Assembly (NCBI GenBank): GCA_009667805.1
Contig: CM019067.1
Span: forward strand, 63,532,637 to 63,596,636
Direction of reading: 5' to 3'
Source of the DNA: Leptobrachium leishanense
Taxonomy: Eukaryota > Chordata > Amphibia > Anura > Megophryidae
DNA length: 64,000 nt
The notes under the pieces are model-generated. The model saw only the letters and a program-made list of their open reading frames with translations. It was not told the origin of the DNA and searched no databases. Shown piece after piece: positions 55,027-64,000 of this stretch; the stretch's first letter is position 1; each line of letters begins with the position of its first letter. The position numbers and the translations under genes were made by a program.

Positions 55027-55540
55027 CAGGGCTCAAAATTTCAAGCCCCGAGCTACTAGCCAGGCCTTAAGAGTTACTCGCCACCAGTTGCCCTACTAAA
55101 TTACACTGTTAAATGTTTTATTCGAAACAAAGTTACAAACATAAATAGCAATAATATTAACATAAAGCAATCTACACAAAGTAAAATAAAATATATCAAT
55201 GGGATTGTAACTGTTCAATGTTTAATAAACTTAGTGCATTTCTTTCATCTCCACAATCACTCCAGATAAATGTATACTCAGACACATCACACCCCAGGTA
55301 CATGTATCCCCAGACCCCAGATATATGTATCCCCAGACATCAGACTCCAGATGCATGAATACCCAGACATGAGACCCCAGATACATGTAGCCCCAGACCC
55401 CAGATACAGGTATACCCAGACATAGACCCCAGATACATGCATACCAGTGCATTTCCACTCGCCCTCACTTGATTTCCACTCGCCCTCACTTGATTTCCAC
55501 TCGCCAAATGTGAATAGGCGAGTAGAAATTTTGAGCCCTG
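55027..55540. mobile_element. hAT MITE, CAGGGCTCAAAATTTC family
   Basis: Inverted ends CAGGGCTCAAAATTTC / GAAATTTTGAGCCCTG with perfect 8-bp duplication TTTTAACC at 55019-55026 and 55541-55548. Its interior carries a short array of CCCCAGATACATGTAT-like units (55265-55440). Same family as 21758-22715. Confidence 0.88.
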
Positions 55541-55620
55541 TTTTAACCGATGTATGGTTGTCTGAAGTTTTCTATCTTTGTATGTTTTTAATTAATTTGA
55601 ATAAATGTTACATTTTAGAA

Positions 55621-56340
55621 TGTTATACTTCACCTGTAATTAATTATGTTTACAATGGGTTACCCCCGAGTTAGGTGAAGTATTTACCTACTCAAGTCAT
55701 TCAATACTCTGATACTCTGGATAATTAATACCGCTGGTTTTTCTTCTAAGGGGATATGTTACATGGATACATGTTTAACCAAGAGGTTGGCAGAAAATTC
55801 TCTGGGTTGATGGAAATATGCCTGGATTGTTCATTTTCTTGGCAACAACCTTAGCAACTGTTGAAGCGAACAATCAGGTAATTAGCACAAACAGTACCAA
55901 AGTTCTTTCAATAAATCGTCAAGCGATCTTGGGACTAGCTCCAGGCGCACATTTGCATCATACGCTATATATGTATAATGTCATGCTGTCATACCTCGCA
56001 GCGCCGTGGCCGCAAGACAGGCAAAAGGACTGCTAATCCATCATGATCACCCTGGCAACACTTTTTCTGATCTGTCCTGCCTTACCCCTGATTCCGTCCA
56101 TGGTACTGCAGCTTACTCAGGTGTTCTCAATTAATCTAGCACTTCCCTACTAAAGAACAGAAGACCCATCATGCAGTGCTTCTGCATAGTCACTGCTATT
56201 CAGTGCATCCTGCCTTCAGAGAAGCCTGATCTGAATACCAAAGCTCTTGGCCTTGTTTATATGGACTTTGTCTGCCTTCTAATGCCCCTTCACCGATGGA
56301 CACGGTCGCATATTTTCCCTTAGCGTTCTCCTTTTACAAG
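55621..56340. other. No recognisable gene
   Basis: A 72-codon frame at 55818-56036 starts with a signal-like MPGLFIFLATTLATVEA, but nothing else supports it as a gene. Confidence 0.3.
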
Positions 56341-56359
56341 TAGATTATGAGGCAGGCGC

Positions 56360-56960
56360 TGAATCCAGCAGCCTTCCCTGTAATGGCCGCAAGCCTCTAG
56401 GATGCATGCTGCAGCAACAACGTGCCGTTGCGTGCCTCCCCTCCTGGAGTCAGTAGGACTCCATGGAGGCTTCTTCTGCCAGGTCACATGGCCTGCAGGA
56501 TCACGCAAGTCCGCAAAGTGATCACAGAGTGAGACTGAGGACCTTTTTCCCCAGTCTCACTCTGCTACCAGTGGTCAGAAGCGGCGAATCGGGCCGCCGT
56601 TCTCACAGCGGGATGAGAGGTGAATATCTAATCCAGCTGCCTGTCCAACTGCTGCAAACTGATTCCTCAAAAGCGGGATAAGTTAGCTACAGCATAGAGC
56701 GTTTCAGTTAGCCGCAGCAGTTAATAATTAGTATTAGGACTATGTGATCCTAACGCTAATTACTTTCTGCTTACACTTTGCCCTCAACATGTTAAGCATA
56801 GGGAGCGCAAAGTACAGTAAGCTGGCGCTAAAAAGCGTTAATACTGATGCACTAACGAATTTTCTAACCCGTTAGTGATCGGGAGGTGATCGCTATCACC
56901 TCTTTTAACCTAGCTGAAATGTTCACGAGCGCTAGTGTTAAGGAGGTGATAGGTCCCAAA
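56360..56960. mobile_element. MITE fragment related to 16771-19196
   Basis: GGATGCATGCTGCAGCA, CTCCATGGAGGCTTCTTCTG, and the later ATGTTAAGCATAGGGAGCGC segment parallel 16915-17350. The ends are not preserved. Confidence 0.5.
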
Positions 56961-58337
56961 GTGTGGGAAATGATGTTGCGGTACTTGCCATCAGATCAGC
57001 ACAGTGTCTAAACATTGAGGCAATAAGGATTTCATTAGGAGTTGTGCAATTCTTTGCCTTTTCGATTTACAGAGAACTTTGGGTTCTGATTGTTGAACTG
57101 CCTGATCAATTATACCCACAATAACTGGGTGAACATTTTGTCCTTTTTTTTGTAGGCATAGGATAAAGGTCTGAATCAAACACCTGGAATGTATGCAGAG
57201 ATGTCACCTCCACTTTTTGTAGGTTGGCTGACAGTCCAAGTTACCAGGCAGTAGAATAAATGCTGACGGCATTGAATAGATATGCTGTCAGGGCCACTAC
57301 AGAGGGGTTAACTCTCAGGCGAACAGCTGGCGGGTACAGAGATGAGAATGGTCTGGTTGCAATGACAAAGTTGGGGCAGGCAGCACAGTAGTGTGGCAAA
57401 GGCAAAGGTCTAATGTTGTGAAAGTATATAGACAGACAAAAACTGCTACTCTAGATCTAAGCTACAACACTGGAGCAAGGGTAGGTGTGCTAAGGCTCCT
57501 TTCTATGGCAATGGGATTCAGGGGTCTTCCTTGATCGGTCAAAATGCCAGTGATGGAATTTGATCTTCATGATCCTCCAATGACCTTTTCTTTTTTCTTG
57601 ACTCAGATTTGTCTGCTTGGCCATTTTATACTGGAATGTCTCTAGCCATGTCTTCTTTAATGCTGCTCTCTATTTTACAGTACTGTAGCATATTCTATCT
57701 AGTACACAAATCCTAAGTATAAAGATATTTAAAAAGTAATGTAATATAACATATGGTTTAGGTATTTATTTAGTAAAATCAAATATGTTCAATAAATCCA
57801 TGAACTACCCCATCAAGCGAGTGTTAAGGTTTGCAGACCTCTATACTGTATCGTTGTTTCCTAAAGTGGTGTATTTGATACCGTTCCTTTTTACCTGTAC
57901 AATTGGTGCAGTGACACATGAACTCTTTGCCAATGTTATGTTTCTTCAAAAGGTTATTTGTAAGCCAGGGAGCAATTTATTGATGGATGAGCAGGGATTG
58001 CCAAAACCATTAAAAGGAGAAAGGAGATAAGCACAGAATAAATGAGCACCACAAAATGAATCATAATCAATCAAAGTGAACCATGTGAAGTCAAATTGCT
58101 GATAAAGAGACTGATGAACATCCAAATAGATGTGTTTGGATATATGACTAATTACAAAGAACCCTCCAAGCAGTTTTGTACGCACTATATTTATCTATCA
58201 TTTTGAAGTTTATCTGGTTTATATTTTTATTTGTATTGAGCATGTTATGTTATACTTAGGTTTAATACATTTTAAGTTACAATTACATCATAATAATTAA
58301 TAATTACTTTTATTTGTGATTGTATCTGTAAAAGCAT
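56961..58337. other. No recognisable gene
   Basis: Nothing identified. TGTCAGGGCCACTACAGAGG near 57288 could be an LTR start, but no matching end or duplication was found. Confidence 0.3.
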
Positions 58338-58929
58338 TGGACTCTATTACATTCGTCACGCAAACATTTGCGTGGGTGCAAAAATGCATTAACACGAGGG
58401 GCAAAACCCTTTGCGCTGAACGTCGTATTACACTCTCAGCGCAACAAACGAGCGTATATGCCTGGCGCGGGAGAACCTGCACGAACGCTGCGCGAGCTTA
58501 CTGTACTTCAAGCGCAGGGGTGCCATCAGGGCATTACGCCCCATGCTGCCATAAGGGGCCCCCGGGCCCCCGTCGGCAGTGGCGTCGTCCTTTTACAGCT
58601 CTGGTATCGGACTGGATGAGTCCGAATCCAGAGCTGTGTCTCTGCTGCAGGAGCTGGAGGAGACACTGCGTCTCCTCCGGCTCCAGGCAGCTTCACTGGC
58701 TGACTGGGTGGGGCCAAGCAGCGTGTGGGGGCCTCCCAAGCACGTTGCTTTGGCTCCGCCCCCTCCACTCAGTGAAGCTGCGCGCCTGAGCAAGGAGGGC
58801 CCGGGCTGAAGATCAGAAGAAAAGAAGATTGAAGAAGATTGAAGAAAAGGAGAAGAAAAGAAGATTGAAGAAAAGAAGAGCTGAAGGAAGGAAGATAGAA
58901 GAAAAGAAGTCAGAAGAAAAGAAAACAGC
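58338..58929. mobile_element. CpG-rich repeat end and GA-rich tract
   Basis: CTATTACATTCGTCACGCAA (58345) and GCGCGAGCTTACTGTAC (58490) resemble the 39915-40545 family. CTCCTCCGGCTCCAG-type GC-rich sequence follows, then a GAAGAAAAGAAGATTGAAG tract at 58810-58925. Confidence 0.4.
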
Positions 58930-59435
58930 GGAGTGGTGAGCCAGGGCCCAGCCTAGACCCAGGGCCCAGACCCAGGGCCCAGACCCCAAGGCCCAGACCC
59001 TAGGGCCCAGACCCCAAGGCCCAGACCCTAGGGCCCCAAGGCCCAGACCCAGGGCCCAGTCCCCAAGGCCCAGACCCCAGGCCAGACTCAGGGCCCAGAC
59101 CCCAGGCCAGACTCAGGGCCCAGGGACAAGCCCAGACCCCATGGCCCATTCCCTAGGGCCCAGACCCCATGGACCAGACCCCAAGGCCCAGATCCAAAGG
59201 CTCATACCCAGCGCCCAGTCCCCAGACCCCAGGGCCCAGACCCCAGGGCCCAGACCCCAAGGCCCAGAGCACAGACCCCAAGGACCAGACCCCAGGCCAG
59301 ACTCAGGGCCCAGACCCTAAGGCACAGACCAGACTCCAGGGACCAGGCCCAGCCCAGACCACAAGGCCCAGAGCACAGACCCCAAGGCCCAAACCAGACC
59401 CAGGGACCAGGCCCAGACCTAGACCCAAAGGCCAT
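58930..59435 (+). repeat. GC-rich minisatellite
   Basis: Irregular about 16-bp units of AGGCCCAGACCCCA. Reading frames here (PRPKGPDP-like) are repeat artefacts. Confidence 0.88.
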
Positions 59436-59630
59436 CATATACAGCCCATTACTGTGAGATTTATTGCTGTGGATTCTGTGATATGTTCATACACACCGCA
59501 CATTACTATGAGTTTTATTGCTGTGAATTCTGTGATACGCTCATACACACTACACATTACTGGGAGTTTTATTGCTGTGGTGCTATTTTATATCCTTTTT
59601 TTTTTTTTTGAAGGGGGAGAAAAGCTGTTA
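59436..59630. repeat. Short tandem duplication
   Basis: Three about 58-bp units with TTACTGTGAGATTTATTGCTG and CATACACACCGCACATTAC; similar words occur in the hAT element at 31821. Confidence 0.6.
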
Positions 59631-60078
59631 GGCTGGGGTCAGACGAGCGTGATTTCTACGGACTGTACGTCCGTGCAGTACGGACATCGTCAGTACGGAT
59701 GACGCAGTAGTGGTCACATAGTCCGTTTTTTCACTGAAGTTATTTTTGACGGATGTAGGAGGGAAAAATAAATTACAATGAAAAAACATTCTGTCCGTCA
59801 AAAATGCTGGACGTATAAATGCAGTCAGTCTGACCATGCTCCATCACTCACACACAAAGCTATGCAGACCTTGCAGACGTGGCGCACTCCGCACGTCCGT
59901 TCTAGCAGTATTACGTTCTTGCCTAACCTGCGTCCGTTTGCCGCGGCCCTTGTGCGTCCGCAGTTCAGTGCGGACGTACTTCATGTGTCAGGCTCCAATG
60001 GACTTTCTTTCATGCTATCACGGACGTACTTTTAGGCGCAATCACGGACGTGAACACTACGCTCGTCTGACACCAGCC
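59631..60078. mobile_element. PIF/Harbinger-like MITE, GGCTGGGGTCAGACGAGCG family, copy 4
   Basis: Ends GGCTGGGGTCAGACGAGCG / CGCTCGTCTGACACCAGCC with TTA at 59628-59630 and 60079-60081. Rich in CGGACGTAC-type words. Confidence 0.82.
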
Positions 60079-60164
60079 TTAGAGATTGAGGGAGTGCCGG
60101 GGGGGGCCCGTCATGAGGTTTAGTAAGGGGCCCCATCATTTCTGATGGCTGCCCTGTTCAAGCG

Positions 60165-60650
60165 TCCTATACTTAACATTGTGAGCGAAATGCGTTTGTG
60201 CACTGGTACGCGGATGGTATTACAATCTATGCGCAGGATTTAACGCACAGCCTTTGTGCGCATAATTTTAGCAACTCCTAAAAGCTGGTGTTAATGGCAA
60301 ATCTAAACTTCTGAACCCAAATACACCAGCCCGAAAAAAAACCTGCATCAAAGTATAGTTACACATTCTACTCATACCAAACCAATAAATTTGAGAAGTT
60401 GTGTGTGTTATTTTTTTGATACAGCATATATGAGCATATTGACATTGACAGGCGCAAAAACTTAACGTGAGACAATTAAGGTTCTTAATTCTGATTGGCT
60501 GAATAGCATGAAAAAAACAGTCCGCACACTGATTTCTGCGCGCAATGTTACTGCGCGCGTGTTTTTGTGCGTCCGTTTTACGCACTTTATTTTTTAACGT
60601 TGATTTACGCGTGCTAACGTTTAACGCTTCGCATAATAAAACAACAGGGA
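60165..60650 (-). mobile_element. Repeat related to MITE 39915-40545 (inverted)
   Basis: 60180-60490 is the reverse complement of about 40130-40440 (AAAAGCTGGTGTTAATGGCA, AAACCAATAAATTTGAGAAG). Outer parts are CpG-rich. No gene. Confidence 0.6.
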
Positions 60651-60782
60651 TAAGATCATACCACCTAGAATGAAAAAAGAAGAAGAAAAAAAAACAGACA
60701 GCACAGTGAAGGCTGAAAAAAACATGAAAAAAAAAAAAGGAAATCAAGAAGACACAAAACAGCCACCAGAATATAGAATATT

Positions 60783-61070
60783 ATGTGACATTATGATAAT
60801 GGGTTAAAAACTCAGAATCGACATTGAGTCTGGCATTTATGGTGTTAAAATATGTGATTATTTTCATTTCATGTTTTGCGTTCACGGTTGTCTTTAAAAT
60901 GCCCTTTGAGGATTTAAATTTTGAGGTTTTGGATGGAGTGGCCTGTTAGATTGAAGTGATGTCCCACCGGGGTACAATATGTATCTTCCTGGTGGTTCTT
61001 GAAGGAGTGTCTGTGCTGGTTCATCCTGAGATTTAGTTTAAGGCTGGTTTCACCAATATAGCAGCCCTTT
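60783..61070 (-). pseudogene. Penelope-like GIY-YIG domain remnant (second lineage)
   Basis: On the minus strand from about 61069 a frame reads GCYIGETSLKLNLRMNQHR, then PVGHHFNLTGHSIQNLKI, an in-frame TAA, ILKGHFKDNRERKT, a TGA and, one frame over, TINARLNVDSEFL. This is the GIY-YIG nuclease C-terminus of a Penelope-like protein, with the conserved R and H after YIG and a typical RERKTW-like end. It differs strongly from the copy at 3081-4274, so it comes from another lineage. Two stops and a shift make it dead. The upstream part is missing beyond a TA repeat at 61071-61084. Confidence 0.65.
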
Positions 61071-61223
61071 TATATATATATATAATGTTTTTAAATTCTC
61101 TATTAAGATATTTTTTGCATTTTCTCTAAGATTTGTAAAACATAAGTACATTCTGCATGTATATAACTTTGTCAGAATTTAAAGAGAAATATGAACTCCA
61201 GCAATGTAATAATATTGGTGTTA

Positions 61224-62493
61224 TTAACCCCTTAACGCCGCAGGACGTACATTTACGCCCTGCATTAGGCGGGCTTTGCCGCCGCAGGACGTAAATGTAC
61301 GTCCTCGGCGTTTAGAGCCCCCCGGGAGATACTCACCTTCTCCGGTCGCTCCACGCTGGATCTGACTCCCGCGGAGTCAGATCAGTGTGATCCCTCCTCC
61401 GGCGTTGTGACGTCATCGCGCCGGTGGCGCGATGACGTCAGTTTCAGGCGTCCCCCCCCGCCGGAGCAGGGGAAGCGCCTGGAGGGGAGGGGAGGGATCC
61501 TTTGGATCCCTCTATCTCCCGATCGCCTGGTCCCCGGCGGCTGTGGCCAGCATCGCTGGAAGGGTCACAGCCTGACCTTTCCAGCGATGTATGGGGGTTA
61601 ACCCCTTAGTTGCCAGGTCGCGACCGGGCACTAATTTGTGCCCGATCGCGGCCTATTTCCGGTGGGGGCCGCCATCTTGGATGGCAGCCCCCACCTCTGG
61701 GTCACCCCCCGGTCAACTGACTCATCGCGCCATGCGCGATGATGTCAGTTTACCGGGAACCCCCTAGCTGCAAAGGGATTTCCCATGGAAATCCCTTGCA
61801 GGAGATAGGGGGTTCTTTGAACCCCTTTATCTCCTGATCGGTGGCAGCTAGGGGGTCATGGTTGATATTGCTGGAAAGGCCAGAGCATGGCCTTTCCAAT
61901 GATATCAAACATGACCATGTTATATGTAAAATAAAAGTGTAAAAAAAGTAAAAATAAAAATAATAAAAAAATATAAATTAAATAATAAAAAAATAATAAA
62001 TATAATATAAAAAAAAATTTGTTTTTTTTAATGCAGCACTATTGTTCACATTTCAATTATAATGTGAACAATGATGCTTCACTAATGATTTTTTTTTTTG
62101 GGGGTTTAGCTAAAATCACGCAATTTCTCCCCAAAAAAAAAATGGGTTCCCCGTCCTAATTTTTTTAACAAATCTACCCAATAGAATATGACCGCAGAGC
62201 CTCGGATAATAAAATTAAAAAAAAAAAACACTTTACACACTGTGGAAGATTGAAATTTTATTGAAAATTCACATTTTTTTACATTTTTTGTTATAGCATT
62301 TTGGCAGGGCATGACATATACATTTAATAATGATATATTATTAATCTGCCGAGTCTGACGGAAAGAACGATATATAATTTGTCTGGGTGGTATAAGAATA
62401 CGTGACTTAAAAATGGTCAAAATGCGCTCAGCAAACTTCTACTTCCGAAACAGCGCCGAAGTTGTAAAATTACTCCCGTCCTTAAGGGGTTAA
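61224..62493. mobile_element. piggyBac-like MITE, copy D
   Basis: TTAA at 61224-61227 and 62490-62493, ends TTAACCCCTTAACGCCG / CCGTCCTTAAGGGGTTAA. It contains TGACGTCATCGCGCC facing GGCGCGATGACGTCA at 61410-61440, i.e. two CRE-like octamers in inverted arrangement, plus GCAGCTAGGGGG and GAACGATATATA segments shared with the other copies. Confidence 0.75.
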
Positions 62494-63109
62494 AAAGATA
62501 TATTTTGTGCTGATGTTTATTTACTTTAATGTTTCATGAATAGTCCTAAATTATTTAGTAGATAAAGAAAACATACAATAGGTTGCATCTACCAGCCATT
62601 TAAAAACTGATTTTATAATGAATGCCAAGAAATGTTGTTACAGAAATAAAAGTGAAATAAAACCATAAATAAGATGCTCAGCATTGCTGGGTTCCAGGTA
62701 CTGATCATCCGTGAATTGTGTCGAAAGAATCCAGGAATTGACTGGGATCACAATCATAAACTGTTTTCTCTCACAGCCATGACTAATTCCTTTTCATCTT
62801 ATTCCTGGTTAATCAAAGGAGAATTAATAAATTGGAACAATGTATGTGATGTCATATACGTACAATATAACTTTCTTCTCCAATGTAGAATTACTCATGC
62901 AAGCTTGAAAAAAAATTGGAAAATAATGACAGTCAATAAACATTATGTGATAAAAGGAGTGAGGAGAAATTAAATATTTATACTGGGAAAAAAATTACTT
63001 ATGTTGTTTTTACATCAAAAATTAAAACCCATCCATTTGGACAGGCAAGAATAATACATTGCATTTTATAAAAAAAAAAATAATAAAAAAAAAATAGTGC
63101 AGGTTTTAC
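62494..63109. other. No recognisable gene
   Basis: AT-rich; nothing identified. Confidence 0.35.
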
Positions 63110-63688
63110 CATTATTATTATTATTATTTATTATTTATCAAGTGCCAACACATTCCGTAGCGCTGTACAAAAGATGCAATGGGTAAGGACAGGACAATTG
63201 TACAATACATACAGGAGGCCGGTCAGTATTCCTACCAGCAGATACAAGAGGACATGAGGGCCCTATTCCTGTGAGAATTTACAATCTAGATGGGTGAAGG
63301 AGTGAGAAACAGGAGGGGGGGCTGCAGTGATGAGTTAATACAGGGAGAGGTGAGGACCGTTTTTGGTCAGTCGGATGTCTTGTTACGGAGTCGGGTGGTC
63401 GGCTTCCCTAAGCAGAATGGTCTTTAGGGAGCGTTTAATTGAAGCCAGATTTGGGGACAGTCTGATATTGCGAGGAAGCGCGTTCCATAGGGTTGGCGCT
63501 GCGCGAGAAAAGTCCTGCAATCTGGCATGTGAAGAGGTAATGATGGAGGATGCCAGGCGCAGGACAGGTCATTGCTGGATCTTAGGGAGCGGGCTGGGGT
63601 GTATTTGGTGATTAGTGAGGACAGGTAGTGAGGGGCGGCGTTAGTGAGGGTTTTGTAGTTCAGGGTGAGTAGTTTGAATTTGATTCCA
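63110..63688 (-). mobile_element. L2-like LINE 3' fragment
   Basis: (ATT)n at 63110-63140 followed by CAAGTGCCAACACATTCCGTAGCGCTGTACAA, matching the 3' end of the LINE at 46854. It extends to about 63688 through sequence equivalent to 46854-47370 and is 5'-truncated there. ATTATTATG at the right junction may be part of the target duplication. Confidence 0.78.
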
Positions 63689-63876
63689 TTATTATGTTAT
63701 TTTCTTTAAAAATCTAGGCCTCGATTCCAGCCAAGCTGCTAATTAGGCAGAACAATTGCCAAAAGTTAACGTGACCCAATAAACATTACCTTTAACTGCT
63801 CTGTGATGAGCTTGCAATGTTTGGAACAAAACCCTTATATTGGTATAAGGTGCTGCTTTGTGTCCCTGTAACGCAG

Positions 63877-64000
63877 AGAAATTCAGTTTTAGACCAGTGC
63901 CAGGCTGTCAGTGCCATCACTAAACTTCTCCGTAACCAAAAAATGAAATACCAGTCTGGACCTGATCAAATCCCAGCAATGCTGCTGAAAATCAGTGTGC
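63877..64000 (+). CDS. Possible LINE reverse transcriptase start, cut by window edge
   Basis: In this frame the last residues read YQSGPDQIPAMLLKIS, resembling the GPDxIPxxLLK motif at the start of non-LTR RT domains. The frame is open from at least 63877 to the window end. It probably belongs to a plus-strand LINE continuing outside. Short evidence, so tentative. Confidence 0.45.

Larger units (their letters stand above)
45850..55620. mobile_element. Interrupted inverted-repeat element carrying a hammerhead-like motif
   Basis: 45850-45968 resuming at 51169-51195 is the reverse complement of 54962-55018 resuming at 55549-55620 (GATCATGAGTATATTTTAAC and CTCTAGAGACAAAATTACAC are in both arms). 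The ribozyme-like motif at 51240 lies inside next to the left arm. Unlike the 0.7-13.7 kb structure no ORF remains. I infer an old Penelope-like terminal array. It is split by three MITEs of one family, an L2 LINE, a piggyBac-like MITE and a hAT element. Confidence 0.55.

Noticed and set aside
55818..56036. 72-codon frame with a signal-like N-terminus
   Set aside because: Short, alone, and without splice or homology support.
56991..57179. 62-codon minus-strand frame
   Set aside because: Looks protein-like but no recognisable family and no supporting context.
58316..58809. Overlapping frames of about 80-157 codons on both strands
   Set aside because: GC-rich region with open frames in all directions and no recognisable domain; likely composition-driven.
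58930..59702. Pro-rich frame of 177 codons
   Set aside because: Generated by the GGCCCAGACCCCA minisatellite.

Overview
This window looks like vertebrate, probably amphibian (frog-type), non-coding chromosome built almost entirely of transposable elements. I found no convincing host gene, tRNA or rRNA. The inference of a frog-like genome rests on the element mix: Penelope-like elements with GIY-YIG ends and hammerhead-like ribozymes, a vertebrate chromovirus (Ty3/gypsy with chromodomain), an L2-clade LINE with an (ATT)n tail, a Tc1/mariner copy with an almost intact transposase, and many hAT-, PIF/Harbinger- and piggyBac-like miniature elements, many with readable target-site duplications (TSDs).

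Layout. 0.66-13.7 kb: a Penelope-like composite made of two inverted copies (arms about 2.9 kb), bounded by a 14-bp direct repeat. Each arm carries a hammerhead-like motif. A 6.1-kb chromovirus sits inside the right arm (TSD ATAAC). 14.2-23.6 kb: a piggyBac-like MITE, two solo LTRs, a tRNA-type SINE, and four hAT-like elements. 24.1-28.1 kb: a LINE 3' fragment split by a TA-flanked element that carries a minisatellite and a 216-bp palindrome, then a Tc1 element. 28.5-32.9 kb: a possible solo LTR, then a gag-only LTR element lodged in a hairpin MITE and itself hit by a hAT element. 33.3-37.5 kb: nested Harbinger-like and piggyBac-like MITEs. 37.7-39.6 kb: minisatellites. 39.9-45.8 kb: mixed MITEs, an LTR fragment, tandem repeats and two weak ribozyme-like motifs. 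45.8-55.6 kb: an interrupted inverted-repeat element with a hammerhead-like motif, split by three copies of one MITE family, a full L2 LINE, a piggyBac-like MITE and a hAT element. 56-64 kb: MITEs, GC-rich minisatellite, a second Penelope GIY-YIG remnant and LINE pieces.

Most notable. (1) Both LTR retrotransposons lack a recognisable tRNA primer site. Instead each has, directly after the 5' LTR, 12 nt complementary to its own LTR about 30 bp downstream of a TATA-like box, the arrangement expected for Tf1/sushi-type self-priming. (2) The Penelope palindrome carries a ribozyme-like motif in each arm, and its centre contains a MITE inserted at a TTAA site of the ORF. (3) The gag-only LTR element has a 496-codon frame interrupted only by two TAA codons. 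(4) The two chromovirus LTRs differ, as far as I can read, only by one- or two-base indels, and all breaks in its coding region are single-base shifts, so part of the apparent decay may be assembly error.

All family names come from motif recognition by eye; no database search was run.
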